Source: Latrodectus hesperus (lineage: Eukaryota; Arthropoda; Arachnida; Araneae; Theridiidae). From it: a DNA stretch of 64,000 bases. The notes beneath the pieces are model-generated. The model did not search any database, was not told the origin of the DNA, and worked only from the letters and a program-made list of their open reading frames with translations. Positions within the stretch are counted from its first letter, which is position 1; every line of letters starts with the position of its first letter. The stretch covers positions 22,856,822-22,920,821 of the forward strand of contig CM075857.1 of NCBI GenBank assembly GCA_037975125.1, in the 5' to 3' direction. Shown here piece after piece: positions 1-10,845 of this stretch. The position numbers were made by a program, and so were the translations under genes.

Positions 1-636
1 AAATTATAATTTTTTTATTCTTTTTTCATATATAGCTTAAGAAAATTTATTTTGTGTAGGATCATAACATTTTGGCTGCAGAAAGTTAAAAAAAAATTGA
101 ATGTTGGATCTTTGCATTATTACGTGTAATAGCACGCGTCTTTTACAAAATAATAAATTTTCGATTTCCCATATTTATTTACGATTTTTTTTAGTACTTT
201 GTTGACTTCATTCGTCATTTTTCTCGAAACAAAAATTTTATAGCATTTCTCGCAGCACAATGACCAATGAAATACCGAAAATTAATAAGTTTGACATATT
301 TTATGCTTCATTTAATGGTGCGAATCGCTTTACTAAATTCATAACAGTCCAAACAACACATGTAAACAGTATTTCAACTTGTGTATTCATTTCTACCTTT
401 CAGTCACACTTACTAGCGAATTAATGTTGACATTTTTATCTTCGGATCAACTTATGCTGTGAATATTCAAATTTATTTTAGCACCACAACTTAAGTGTAG
501 TTAAAATTAATAGTGTCCTGTGCTTATTTATGATATGAATGCAATATGTTATGTTGTTAGTCCCCTGGTGCCCCCCTACACTAAATTCAAAACGACTCCA
601 CACGTCAGATCCTACAGCTGCCTCCAGGTGGCGCCA
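1..636. other. AT-rich non-coding stretch, nothing recognised
   Basis: No convincing reading frame, repeat family or RNA gene is visible. The short frame starting near 520 runs mostly into the following SINE and is not a gene. Confidence 0.5.
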
Positions 637-809
637 GCCGAGCTGGCAGCCGAATGGTTAGCGCTCTTGCCTTCGGTTCAACAGTTCGTGGGTTCGAATC
701 CCACCTTGGGCACGGATGTTTGTAGTGGTTCGGAATCCACTTTAAACCGTAATTCCCGGTCTAATTAGCCCTCGTGTGCAAAAAATGACCGTTGAGCGAC
801 AAACAAACC
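637..809 (+). mobile_element. SINE-A copy (tRNA-derived SINE), full length
   Basis: The head GCCGAGCTGGCAGCCGAATG is followed by the Pol III B box GGTTCGAATCC, a body with GGATGTTTGTAGTGGTTC and GAATCCACTTTAAACCG, then CCGGTCTAATTAGCC and a tail ending in GAGCGACAAACAAACC. This arrangement repeats throughout the window and defines SINE-A. The family resembles tRNA-derived SINEs, which rely on a LINE partner for mobilisation. No clear target-site duplication is seen for this copy. Confidence 0.9.
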
Positions 810-859
810 ATCTAAACAATTTATTAAGTCCTGTCACAAACTGACTGCAAATTCTTCAG

Positions 860-1320
860 CTCAGAACTCTTATATATTGTTATATTGTGCTAAATTATAT
901 TTGTACCATGCATTTGAAACGCATGATTTTAGCAATCAAACATCTATTATCTTCTATGATTGCACTGAACACAATTTACTGGAATATTTTATACACGAAA
1001 CACACAATGACATTCTCAACAGTCTTGTTCTACTTTATTTTTAGAATCCAACCGATCGCCTTTCTAATCTCTTCTTCTTATAGCCCTCTTGCCTTCGGTT
1101 CAACAGTTCGTGGGTTCGAATCCCACCTTGGGCATGGATGTTTGTAGTGGTTCGGAATCCACTTTAAACCGTAATTCCCGGTCTAATTAGCCCTCGTGTG
1201 CAAAAAATGACCGTTGAGCGACAAACAAACAAACCCGCCTTTCTCTCCTCTGTTTTTTAAAACCCGTATTTTCTACCTCCATAGCGCCATCTCTTGGTCC
1301 TTGAAATCTTTACAATATAC
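860..1320 (+). repeat. Dispersed repeat H, copy 1, split by a SINE-A
   Basis: The stretch containing ATCTATTATCTTCTATGATT, CATTCTCAACAGTC and AGCGCCATCTCTTGGTCC matches a second copy at 6845-7060 and a part copy at 13225-13335. The SINE-A copy at 1084-1235 interrupts it. The short CGCCTTTCT motif occurs on both sides of the insert and may be a degraded duplication. The repeat class is unknown and no coding remnant is seen. Confidence 0.55.
1084..1235 (+). mobile_element. SINE-A copy, 5'-truncated
   Basis: The copy starts at CCCTCTTGCCTTCGG, so the A-box half of the tRNA head is missing. The B box and the whole body are almost identical to the full-length copies. The tail is ACAAACAAACAAACC. 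The high identity suggests recent insertion with incomplete reverse transcription, into repeat H. Confidence 0.85.
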
Positions 1321-2843
1321 AATGTCTGACTAAGAAAGTACGGGACTGTTGCCCCTACATCAGCGGGGCCCTCAAATATAGGGAGTATTCTACATTTCCT
1401 TCTTTTATAAATATTTTAAACAAAATATCAATATGCGTCAGTTATATGTTAGCTTCTTCATGAATGTATTGTATCACTGGGCTTTTCAAGTGCGCTGCAT
1501 CCTTTTAATGATGGACATAGAATGGTCACAGAAAATCAATAATACGGACAAAACGATATTTTGATAGATATTTAGAACGATATTTTTACTGTTAAAGGAG
1601 GGGGGAGGAGGTTTTACAAACATTTTAGTTTCTAATCAGTTTTCTTGTTATCTATAATGAGGTGAACAATTTAAATACTTCCATCACGTAACTCACACCT
1701 CCTGTCGACTCGAAACTTCGAGAATGTTCGAATATTTTGACGCCAAATAATCGTTTGGATCGAGAAAAATGTTTGGTTACAAATTCTTTTTCTTACATTC
1801 TTATTGCGTTATTTTTTTAAATATTTTTCTATTTTTTCCTGATAAAATATTGTTGCCCACTGCATCGAACGTGTTTTCAATTTTCCCATTGCGACACCAA
1901 TATGAAATGTAGTAGACATATAACATATTAGTATGTATATGTTGTGTGATATTTTCTACTTTTATTGATTTTGCATCGCAGTAGAAGGAATGGATTTTTA
2001 TTTTTAAACATCCAGTATAACTTGTTCTACTAGTCACTTTCGGAAGACGAGATTAAAAAATAACCAAGTAAAAAATAATATAAACTTAATAATTTCTTAA
2101 TTCTGATGTAAATGTCTTTTGAAATGTCAATCATCTGCTTATTTGCGACACACATTTTAGAACAACAAAGTTCAGATTTAGAAGTTCGTAAATTGAAACG
2201 TACTTTGTTCTTTTTTCTTTGTTTAGAAATTTAATCTGCTTTGTCAGAAGCCTTTTGATTTCTCAGCTTTCTTTAAGGTAGAATTTTTTTGCGCTTAGTT
2301 TTTTTCCATTCAATTAATTATTTTTTCTGCGATAGTTCTTTTAAAGTTTTTAGTGATTTCGTATTTCTGTAAGATAAGAAACTTTTCTTTAAAGTTAACT
2401 CCAAAAAAAAGGGGGGGGGGAATGAAACAACTGATATTGTGTATACTTAACATTTTCTTTTTCTGTTTTGTGATAAAAAAAGTTTTTGAAGTTGGATCAA
2501 AGAGATTTGGGAAAAAATGTTTTCTTTTTAAGCCAATACATTTAAACTTTTAAAAATATCTTAATACTCTTTGAAAAAGTTTTATCGCCATTAAAAGTTT
2601 AAAATCATTGTAATTTCGTCTGAGATTTTAATATTATGAGTTTTTTTAAAATTTACCTTAATAACTAAAGACAGCATTTTATTAAACGTTTTTAAGATTA
2701 CATATTTGGTTAATCCGATTTTTTAAATCGTGTCATTTTTATCAAAATGATATTTTTTGTTAGTATTTTTTCGAATGTCATAACATTCCTATTAATTAAA
2801 AGAGTTATTTTGTTAATTTTTTGATGTGTTCAGTTTCTCGGTT
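1321..2843. other. AT-rich non-coding stretch
   Basis: No coding, RNA or transposon signal is recognised. There is an A/G homopolymer run near 2403-2421. Several short AT-rich frames are compatible with chance. Confidence 0.5.
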
Positions 2844-3035
2844 ATGTTGTTGTTACTTATGACACTTGGACAAACCAAGCTCGTTATGCCGTTGGCTATG
2901 CGATTTTAAGTTGTCTGTAGGGTGTGTCTTTCGTTTAACCAGGGCATTAAAGGTGAAAGTACGACTTTTTCTCTTAATTCCTCCGATAGATGGCACCACC
3001 AGAGGATCCACTTTCTCAATAATTTGGTTATTATT
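2844..3035 (-). mobile_element. SINE-B copy, 5'-truncated
   Basis: Read on the minus strand, this is the 3' part of SINE-B. It contains the conserved GGTGCCATCTATCGGAGGAA, a region ending in CTTGGTTTGTCCAAGTGTC, then ATAAGTAACAACAAC. The same core occurs at 9010, 19035, 37015 and 59153, and the last of these carries the tRNA-like head. The terminal AACAAC resembles the priming tail of LINE-mobilised SINEs. Confidence 0.7.
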
Positions 3036-3086
3036 CCTCCTAGTTATACCGACAATATTGCTTGATTTTTTTTGCATTCTCTATAA

Positions 3087-3874
3087 CAGGGATGCACAAC
3101 CTATGGCCCGCGGGTGAAAATTGGCCCGCGTCGCCTTTAAAGTTGGCCCGCGAATGTTAATAAAATAAGACTAATTTAAAAAGAAATGAGACTCTTTCAA
3201 ATAAACAAAAGAAAAAATCTGATAGGAAAACGATTCTACATCAGAATAAATATTTTACATCTGTTTATTTAGTTCATTTTTTTATAACGCGGATTTTCAG
3301 TTTGTTCCCTTCATGGCTACCCGAGAGTATGAATGTTCGTATAGGAGCTCAAAATGCAGCTGCATGTGCAACTTTCTTTGGCAGTACTTACATTTATGAG
3401 CAAACTTTTTCTTTAATGAATTTAAACAAATCAAAAATAAGCAAATAGAATTGCATATGAGAACCTTTCTTCTGTTTTACGTATTGCCACAACGAATCTT
3501 AAGCCCAACATAATATCAATAACTTCAAATATTCAGTCACAGCTATCACATTAAATTTTACTAATTTTTTTCAAAATTTAAATTGTGTTTTTTGTATAAT
3601 TACCAAAAAGTTTTCTCCTGTTATTCAATTTCAAGTTTTTTTCTAGAAATAAAGTATTTTAAGCATATCTATAATGTTTGTGTTTTATTCCTTCATTGTA
3701 TAATGTTTGCATGAGTAAAATAAGTAAATTAATAATTGTAATTCACATGCGTATTGCCACAAAAAAGTGTTTTTACGTTTATAACATGTTTTAACATTTA
3801 CATGCTGCTTTGGCCCTCGACTTGATCTTTTTTCATATTTTGGCCCCTCATTCTGAAAAGGTTGTGCACCCCTG
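3087..3874 (+). mobile_element. hAT-family DNA transposon, deletion derivative
   Basis: The left end CAGGGATGCACAACC matches the inverted complement of the right end GGTTGTGCACCCCTG with one mismatch. It is flanked by an 8-bp duplication, CTCTATAA on the left and GTCTATAA on the right (7 of 8). Eight-bp duplications and CAGGG termini are typical of hAT elements. The subterminal region repeats GGCCCGCG, and GGCCC recurs near the right end. At 788 bp it is far shorter than an autonomous hAT and holds only a scrap of transposase C-terminus (3368-3512). Confidence 0.85.
3368..3512 (+). pseudogene. hAT transposase C-terminal dimerisation fragment, decayed
   Basis: The frame from 3368 reads FFGSTYIYEQTFSLMN followed by LNKSKIS and a TAG stop at 3446. 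After a shift, 3480-3512 reads RIATTNLKPNI. This order resembles the C-terminal dimerisation region of hAT transposases, where a Gly-Ser-x-Tyr...Glu-x-x-Phe-Ser core is followed by an IATT-like segment. The catalytic core is absent. It lies inside a hAT element with matching ends, which supports the identification. It is certainly non-functional. Confidence 0.75.
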
Positions 3875-3886
3875 GTCTATAACACA

Positions 3887-4050
3887 ACCGAGTTAGGAGC
3901 CGAAATGGTAGCAGCACTCTGGTCTTCAATTCAACTGTTAGTGGGTTCGAATCTTATCTTGGGCTAGGGTGTTTCTAGTAGCTTGGAATCCATTTTAAAA
4001 TACAGATCCTGGTCCCTGGTATGTAGAAAATGACCGTTGATCGATAAACC
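3887..4050 (+). mobile_element. SINE-A copy, old and diverged
   Basis: ACCGAGTTAGGAGCCGAAAT, a B-box-like GGTTCGAATC, TTGGAATCCATTTTAAA and AAATGACCGTTGATCGATAA align in order with SINE-A. Many substitutions suggest an older insertion. It starts 5 bp after the hAT duplication, so the two insertions are immediate neighbours. Confidence 0.75.
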
Positions 4051-4984
4051 AAATACATTAGAGGCATAATCTTAGATTTTATATGAAATTTCTCTAGCAA
4101 TATTCTTACACAATAGAGTATTTTTTTTACATAATAGGGTAAATTTTTATTTCTTTATATGCAAAAAATTTATTAAAACATGTGAACATTTAATTTGCCT
4201 ACTGATTAGTATGAAGTGAATCTTAAATTACAAATTTCTTATCTATTTTACTAAATCGTAGAAGCATTAACTGAAGGTTAAATTTTCTGGAATTTAGATC
4301 ACACACACAGCAATTTTTGATTTTAAATCCTATCGTGAATACAGATGCCTATAATTGTTAAGAATTTCTGTTAAATCAATTGTTATGTTTTAAAAGGGAC
4401 AATAAAATGACATAAAAAAACCTAACTACAAAAACATTCTTAATATTATTTATTAATTTAAATTTCTATCCAGTTTTCTTCTGATCTGTAGTACTGTTGA
4501 CTTGAAAAATCTTGTTGTGTGATATCTAGGACCATGCAAAACGAGACAATATCGTGAAAATTTTGCATTATGTTGAGTTATAGGAGCTGTGGATGCACAA
4601 GTATGTACAGCTCCTGTATACACAAGTATGCACAGCATGGGAATTAGAATTTTGCATGATTTGTTTTCAATACAAGCATATTTTTTGCTTTCAAAGTATT
4701 AATTTACCTTTCTCTAAAGCTTTCGAATGGTTAGAATCTTCCTTTCATCTTCTGAAAGATAAATGCTTCAGATGCATTAAAGCAGAACAAACAAGCTTTT
4801 TTTCAATTCTTAGGCGTTCATCACCCCCCATTTTTAAGATTTTTTTTAATGGTAAGAATTCCAAACTCGCCAAACAATTGTCCAGGTACCTGTCTCGGCG
4901 GTTGCTCAAGGGTTATAACCCTTGCAGAAGACCAAGTTTTATAGTCTAGTGGAATCTAAGGGCAACTTCCGCACATGTGACGAC
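4051..4984. other. Non-coding stretch with a short direct repeat
   Basis: The motif ACAAGTATG-ACAGC occurs twice close together near 4597-4636. Nothing else is recognised. The reading frame near 4593-4949 has no family resemblance and is probably chance. Confidence 0.4.
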
Positions 4985-5158
4985 GATCTGGCAGCTGATT
5001 GGTTACCGCGGTGGACATCGGTACTAAAGTTCGTGGCTTCGATTCCCACTTCAGGTGTGGATGTTTGTAATGGTTCGGGATTCATTTTAAGCGATATAGA
5101 CCCTGGTTTATTGAACTTTCGTAAACAAATGACGGTTGAGTGACAAATCAACCAATCA
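4985..5158 (+). mobile_element. SINE-A copy, diverged
   Basis: GATCTGGCAGCTGATTGGTTA, a B-box variant GCTTCGATTCCCAC, GTGGATGTTTGTAATGGTTC and ATGACGGTTGAGTGACAAAT match SINE-A in order. It is moderately diverged. Confidence 0.75.
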
Positions 5159-5740
5159 TCCACATGTGGCATATCTATGGCTGCAGCAGGCATTGTTAAA
5201 CGACATCTGATACTATTGTGAATAGAAGGCATCGAAACAATGGACTGTATGTTTGGTTAATACGAGTTGATGTTCCTGTATCCGTCTGTATTTAACAAGA
5301 GCTTCATTAAAGTAGTGCTTTTTTCGTGTCAGTAGGTAACAATGTTCTTAATGTATTTTAGTGTGCTTTGTGCAATTGGTCCTGGGCAGTACCTCATGCC
5401 GCCAATCGTGTCAGTAGGACAATCTGATAAAGAAATTATGGAACTATGTGCAATAATTTACATGCTGGCTTTTAGGAATATGAGTATGTTCAGGAAGATA
5501 TGTTGACGGATGGATCGAGAATCACATTTCAGTTCGTTGGTAAATGTATACTGGGAACCATAAAAGTCAAGTGAAACCCTCCTCTAAACATTAGGCACCT
5601 CCCAATCACAGAAGATGACGACTTAGGGTTTGGAATATACGCGTGCGTTCTTTGAATGGCTGTACGGTATTGGAATGAATCATAGAATTATAGTCTGTAT
5701 GCTGCAACAATTTATCCGTTTTAATAAATACGTAACTGTT

Positions 5741-5885
5741 TTCATAGAGCTGTCATTGTTAATGTCTATCTGAATAACGAGGTATGAACACTTAACAGTT
5801 CCCGAGCTGTCTTCGTTAAATTCTATCTGAATAACTTAACTATTCCCATAGAGCTGTCGTTATTAAAGTCTATCTGAATAACGAG
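5741..5885 (+). repeat. Imperfect tandem repeat, three units
   Basis: The motif AGCTGTC, then TTAA-rich sequence and TCTATCTGAATAAC, recurs at about 5748, 5805 and 5852, with spacings of about 57 and 47 bp. The units differ by indels. The flanking stretch 5160-6844 shows no gene or recognised transposon. Confidence 0.6.
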
Positions 5886-6844
5886 GGATTTCGATATAGA
5901 AATTCATGGTTTGGGCAGAAATGTGGTTGAAATATTTCATCGATTTGAAGTCCAGAGATGGAGCTTTGCAACTGTAATAAATGGTTCAAGAAAGAAATCC
6001 CAATCACTATTGTAAAATTGTATGAAAACAATTGATCATGTTTCCGTTTCCTTGGATATTATAAAGCTGTTATAATCTGTGATTATTTGAAGAGTAGGAC
6101 GGTCCTACCAGTGTATATAGATACAGGAGTACTTGTCCGAGCTATATCTGTATATGCCTCTATTTTTACGTTTCCAATACCATTTTCGTAATCTAAGGAA
6201 ACTGTTCTGCATAGGATGAAATTTTCCCCCATGTTTTCTGAAGATATTTGGCTATTACTCTGGCCTTCTCAAAAGTTCTAGTAGTCGTGAGTGTTCTGCT
6301 TTATTTCATTAGTCATAGAAAAAGAATCGTGACACATTTGAACTCTAAATAATTCCCATTTTCTCCCAGGAGAAATTGTGCAGAAAAAAAAATGGTATTT
6401 TAAGTTATTTTGATGTGGCAATGACTTTGTGGTAAATAATTGAGCGCGCACAAATTTAGTACAATTTTGCGAAATTGAAATATTTGTGATGCTAACTAGT
6501 AGATGAATTCCTGATTAATATAACGATTAAATAATATAGTAGTTTTCTTTGTATGCGCGTGAGCAAGCTATTGATGTGTTTCAAAAGACTGCATATGTTC
6601 AAGTATTATACTTTTTTATACATCTAAATGCTTAATTGAACCTTTCTGTGCTCGAAGTCTTTGAAATCAATAATTGGTATATTTATTTTCCTTTTAAGAA
6701 AAGGGTTTCATAAAATTAGGATGAGAATAATTAGAAACAGCTTTGTACATTAAAGCACATCAATGCGCATTTCGTTCACGTATAACCATTTATTCCACTC
6801 GGTTCAAATTGGTGGATGTTATTATGACGCTCAATTGAGTTTGT

Positions 6845-7060
6845 GCCGCGAATTTATAACACGTTATTTTAAGAACCAAATATTTATTATCTTCTGGAAT
6901 TGCACAGATCACAATAAAATTACGCGAAATTTTTATAAATAAAGACATACACTTCGAGCATTCTCAACTGTCCCATCATTCTTAGAATCGAGAACACACA
7001 GCGTTTCTCGTGTTGTTGTTGTCTTCGCAGCGCCATCTTGCTGTCGTCGAAATCATTACT
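6845..7060 (+). repeat. Dispersed repeat H, copy 2
   Basis: TTTATTATCTTCTGGAATTG, CATTCTCAACTGTCCC and AGCGCCATCTTGCTGTCGTC align with the copy at 860-1320. This copy is not interrupted by a SINE, so it gives a view of the empty site. The class is not recognised. Confidence 0.55.
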
Positions 7061-7949
7061 TTTTCACTAGTATTTTTCCAACGATTAATTTTTCAACGAT
7101 AATTGTGCTTTATGTCGAAAATTAAGAAATTTTCGTACGAAATATTATAAAATATGTTCAGTTTTTGTTTTTTCAATATACTGTATTTATATAATCAATA
7201 TGATATGTAATTTTAATTAATTTAGATTTTTTTAAATTGGAATAGTATTTGTGATGAATTTCCTTCAAATATTATTGTCCCTGTTTAAACTTAATATCAT
7301 TGATAGAAAGCCTTTATCTCATTTTCATTTTTCTTGTTATTTTGAGAATTCATTTAGATAGTTTAATTTTAGTAAATTTGTTTTTCTTTATAATTCCTTC
7401 TTAAATTATTTAAGATTATTTCTAAATAATATAAACTTGTTTTAATATCAAGTTTTTATTGTTACTAGATTCAAGATTAAATTTAAATAAGTAATGAATA
7501 AAATGTGTATTTACTTGGGAGAAAATGCACTTTAATGCTTTATTTTTCACTTCAATGTGAAGATGATCATTTTCTTTTCATAGATGATCATATTTATGAA
7601 AAATAGATGCCTTAATTTCACATCCTTTTCCATAGTTTATAAAAGAATAAACTATGATGAAAAATGATGAATAGTGTGCTATAAATGTGTGTTGAGTTCA
7701 TACATTATTTATAGGAATAAAACGCGTCATCCAAAGTCAAAATTTTGATTCGTAACGTGTTAAAATGAGAATTTAAATTTAAGTACTCGTTTTTTTCCCC
7801 ACTTTCCTCGCAACTATAGTCTTTCTCGAATTGCTGAGTATGCTTTTATTTGTCGATCAGGTGTAATTCAATAATTTATTCGAACGTGTTTTACAAATGG
7901 TCCTTGTTATTTTATTGACGATTGCTTCTATTTAACTACGCTACTGAAA
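7061..7949. other. AT-rich non-coding stretch
   Basis: A small hairpin at 7631-7656 has arms CATAGTTTAT and ATAAACTATG with a 6-bp loop. No gene or transposon is recognised. Confidence 0.5.
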
Positions 7950-8129
7950 GCCGAGGTGGCAGCCGAATGGTTAGCGCTCTTGCCTTCGGTTCAACAGTTC
8001 GTGGGTTCGAATCCCACCTTGGGCATGGATGTTTGTAGTGGTTCGGAATCCACTTTAAGCCGTAAGTCCCGGTCTAATTAGCCTTCGTGTGCAAAAAATG
8101 ACCGTTGAGCGACAAACAAACCAACCAAC
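7950..8129 (+). mobile_element. SINE-A copy, young, with target-site duplication
   Basis: This is a full-length copy. The 13-bp sequence CTACGCTACTGAA occurs at 7936-7948 and 8130-8142 and forms an exact target-site duplication. That fixes both ends and shows the tail AAACCAACCAAC belongs to the element. Confidence 0.95.
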
Positions 8130-8427
8130 CTACGCTACTGAAGTCTGTGATTTAGAAATAGTCAGACATAAACATTTTACATATATTTGTAATTCTCTCA
8201 TATATGTATTTCAGTAGCATTGCAGGACATATCTTACTATCGTTCAAATTTTTGCCATTAAAGGTAAGTTCATTATTTTGTTTAAATTTTCGCACAGTTC
8301 CAATTACTGTAACTTCATTACATGATATTTTAACGGTGATATTTACTTTTTTTAGACTTAAAGAATATAATTTCCAAAAATAAATGACAGTAGACACTCG
8401 ATGTTATCAATTATTTGCTGGTTCCTA

Positions 8428-8550
8428 ATGAAATTTTGAAAAAAGTAAGTTTGTAAATGGGAATTAAAATAATCATTGCGTCTATGGAACTCATAGACGC
8501 AATGATTATTTTAATTCCCATTTACAAAATTATTTTTTTCAAAATTTCAT
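8428..8550. repeat. Foldback (palindromic) repeat, about 59-bp arms
   Basis: Arms 8428-8486 and 8492-8550 are inverted copies around a 5-bp spacer. The inner 37 bp of each arm (8450-8486 and 8492-8528) are perfectly complementary, and the outer part is imperfect. One arm-like sequence recurs at 57960-58013 (ATCATTGCGTCTGTCAACC; TTTAAATCCCATTTACGA on the reverse strand), so this is a dispersed family and not a unique hairpin. It could be a foldback MITE or a local inverted duplication. Confidence 0.85.
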
Positions 8551-9009
8551 GTATTTTTCATTGCCGTTACTGACTATTTGAGTGAAGATAAATTATTCCT
8601 GTATGAGCTTCGACGAAGAAATCTACTGCTCACCGAAATTTCACTTTAGAACTTTCTGAACGTAGATGCAGATGTAATTTGTTCGTAAAAATTATTGGAT
8701 GATAAAATGATTGTGAGAACATAATAAATGAGAATGAAAAAGAACTTTCTAATATCAAACATGAAGGAAACTATTTGTATATGAGTAGCTAAAAGTATTG
8801 AACCTTTTTTTTCTTTCTTTAGAAAAACAGTAGCGAAATGCTTCTACATCGAGTAAAGTTTTTAAAAATTTAATTTTGAAATAGAAAAAGTGACTTTTTT
8901 TCACTTTAACTGATTTTTTCTTTGTAAAATCAAAATAAGAATTGTTTTTGATATGAATTTTATTTTGCATGTTTTTTTTGTATAATGATAAATAATTTTT
9001 ATTGTGGAG
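8551..9009. other. AT-rich non-coding stretch
   Basis: No signal is recognised. The minus-strand frame at 8755-9030 is lysine- and phenylalanine-rich low-complexity sequence and partly overlaps SINE-B. Confidence 0.5.
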
Positions 9010-9175
9010 TGACTCCTTTGGTGGTGCCATCTATCGGAGGAATCTTAGAGCAAAACGTATTTGCACCTTCCTGGTGCTCTGGTTAAATGAAACCTTCTGA
9101 CTTAATTTCGCTTAACCGTCGGCTAGCAAGCTTGAGTTGGTTTGTCTAAGTGTCATAAATAGGCAACCATAATAT
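9010..9175 (+). mobile_element. SINE-B copy, 5'-truncated
   Basis: GGTGGTGCCATCTATCGGAG, CTTCCTGGTGCTCTGGTTAAA and AAGTGTCATAAATAGGCAAC follow the SINE-B order on the plus strand. It lacks the tRNA-like head. Confidence 0.65.
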
Positions 9176-9870
9176 ATAATATTTTTATAATATTTATTTA
9201 AGAACAGTATTATATGTTATTTATTTTTTTAAGAACAGTGTGGTAAAAAAATAGTCTTAGAATCAAATAGTTATTTTTCTATTTTTTATGAACTTTAGAT
9301 TTAAGAACTATTTTATCAGTCCATGTGTGTTCATAAAAAATAAATGTACTGTATGCATATGTATTTTTATTTTAAAATTGCAAATATTTAGCTTTTTAGT
9401 TTTTACTACATTAGTTTAAAAAAACTTAATAGATTAATTTTTAATATTAAATGCTCTATTTTTGTGATTAATTTAGAAAAATTGTAATTTAATTTATGCT
9501 ATTTCAAAGTGAAGTGAAACCAGTTTAACATTAAATCGCAGTTATTATAATAAATTGAAGTGCAGTGATTTGTAAATGATTTTAAAAACTTAAATTTTTG
9601 AATTATTTGTGCTCTTATTTCTTTAAGAAATGCTTGAATTATTTTTTAATCTGCGCGTATTTAATAATTTTATGAATTTAATTAGTTTCTAACTTAGTTA
9701 TTATCTCTACAATAATGATACGATTACTTATTGTTGTGTGTGTATGTATATATATAATATATGTATATAATGTTTTAAAATTGTGATAATTTCATCAAAA
9801 GATGCAACATAATTTGTATAGACGGTGAACAATAATATATAATTTTATCACTTAATATTCGTAAATTTCT
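9176..9870. other. AT-rich stretch, possible downstream flank of a gene
   Basis: No transposon or gene is recognised. Its right edge abuts a possible polyadenylation signal of the candidate exon at 9996-10209. A short TA/TG microsatellite lies near 9735-9775. Confidence 0.4.
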
Positions 9871-9871
9871 T

Positions 9872-9877
9872 TTTATT
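9872..9877 (-). other. Possible polyadenylation signal AATAAA
   Basis: On the minus strand the sequence reads GAATTGAATAAAAAG, about 120 bp downstream of the stop codon of the candidate exon at 9996-10209. AATAAA is common by chance in AT-rich DNA, so the support comes only from its position. Confidence 0.3.
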
Positions 9878-9995
9878 CAATTCTCGATCATAACAATGTG
9901 TTCCAGAGGAATAAAAAAGGAACAAGAGACTCATTGTATCTGACATCTTACCTTGACCCTACAGCATTATCTTTCCTGTTGCTGATAGCATCAAA

Positions 9996-10209
9996 TTATG
10001 CCCTAGAAGACAGATCTATCTTCATATTCATCTGAGTTGGCTGCTTTTCGCCAACAATGCCACCAAAGCGTGACAGCTGCGATTTTCTCTTGGATGTGTG
10101 TTGGCCATCTTTTTTCGTCTTCACTTCGCTTGTTTCGTGGAATGTGCTCTTCCCCTGAATGGAATAAGCATTTACACGCACTCCACTATCAATATTAAAT
10201 AGCTTCATT
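9996..10209 (-). CDS. Candidate terminal coding exon of an unidentified host gene
   Basis: On the minus strand a pyrimidine-rich acceptor, GCTTTCTTTTCAG, ends at 10210 and is followed by an open frame starting [20 protein letters not shown]. It ends KIDLSSRA before TAA at 9996-9998. The reading continues open upstream to 10256, so the acceptor is an inference. The 70-residue segment is hydrophilic and rich in Lys, Ser and Thr ([21 protein letters not shown]), has no transmembrane segment and lacks the low-complexity look of the surrounding frames. No transposon sequence overlaps it. A possible AATAAA lies downstream at 9872-9877. I do not recognise the protein. A chance frame or an untranslated exon remains possible. 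If real, the next exon would lie at higher coordinates, beyond the microsatellite at 10289-10543. Confidence 0.35.
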
Positions 10210-10288
10210 CTGAAAAGAAAGCTTTTTCGTGTCTTGCAGTTTTCCTGTGTCGCCAATTTTTTTATATATCCATTCTATTTTATTGCAT

Positions 10289-10417
10289 AATATATATATA
10301 TATGTGTGTGTGTATGTGTATGTATATGTGTGTGTGTGTGTGTATATATATATGTGTGTGTGTATGTATACATATATTTATGTATATGTGTGTATGTATG
10401 TTTGTATATATATATAT

Positions 10418-10511
<94 letters not shown>

Positions 10512-10543
10512 GTATTTATGTATATGTATATATATGCATATAA
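10289..10543. repeat. TA/TG compound microsatellite
   Basis: Mixed TG, TATG and TA dinucleotide runs end in an uninterrupted TA block at about 10433-10504. The many overlapping Tyr/Ile and Tyr/Val frames here are artefacts of the dinucleotide. Confidence 0.98.
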
Positions 10544-10687
10544 TTTATATTGCATTCTGATCTATAAGAATCTCCTATTATTCAGTGTGACATGCAGGAA
10601 TTTTAAGCTTAAGGTTGGTTTACGTACGCGTAGATTATAAGAGTTGCAGTTTTTGCCCTTATTTTGGAAGAAGCTGCCGAGTATTAA

Positions 10688-10845
10688 CTGTTGAGGTTGT
10701 ATCTGAATGGTCAGCTATGCAGTTTTCAGTTCAACAATTCTAAGCAACCTGGATGTTTATTGTAATTCGGAATCTATTTGAAACCGTGGTTCAAATCACA
10801 TTAGTCTTCGTGTGGGGAAAGTAACCATACAGTGACAATAACACT
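10688..10845 (+). mobile_element. SINE-A copy, strongly diverged
   Basis: TATCTGAATGGTCAGC, TTCAGTTCAACAATTC, CCTGGATGTTTATTGTAATT, TCGGAATCTATTTGAAACCG and CCATACAGTGACAATAAC follow SINE-A order. The B box is lost, with a deletion around it. Confidence 0.6.

Noticed and set aside
637..710. tRNA gene (A-box-like region and GGTTCGAATCC B box)
   Set aside because: The same head occurs in more than 25 copies attached to a common body and tail, and it lacks a proper acceptor-stem closure. It is a SINE head and not a functional tRNA.
10229..10640. Several overlapping reading frames of 84-112 codons rich in Tyr, Ile, Cys and Val
   Set aside because: They are translations of a TA/TG microsatellite and have no coding character.
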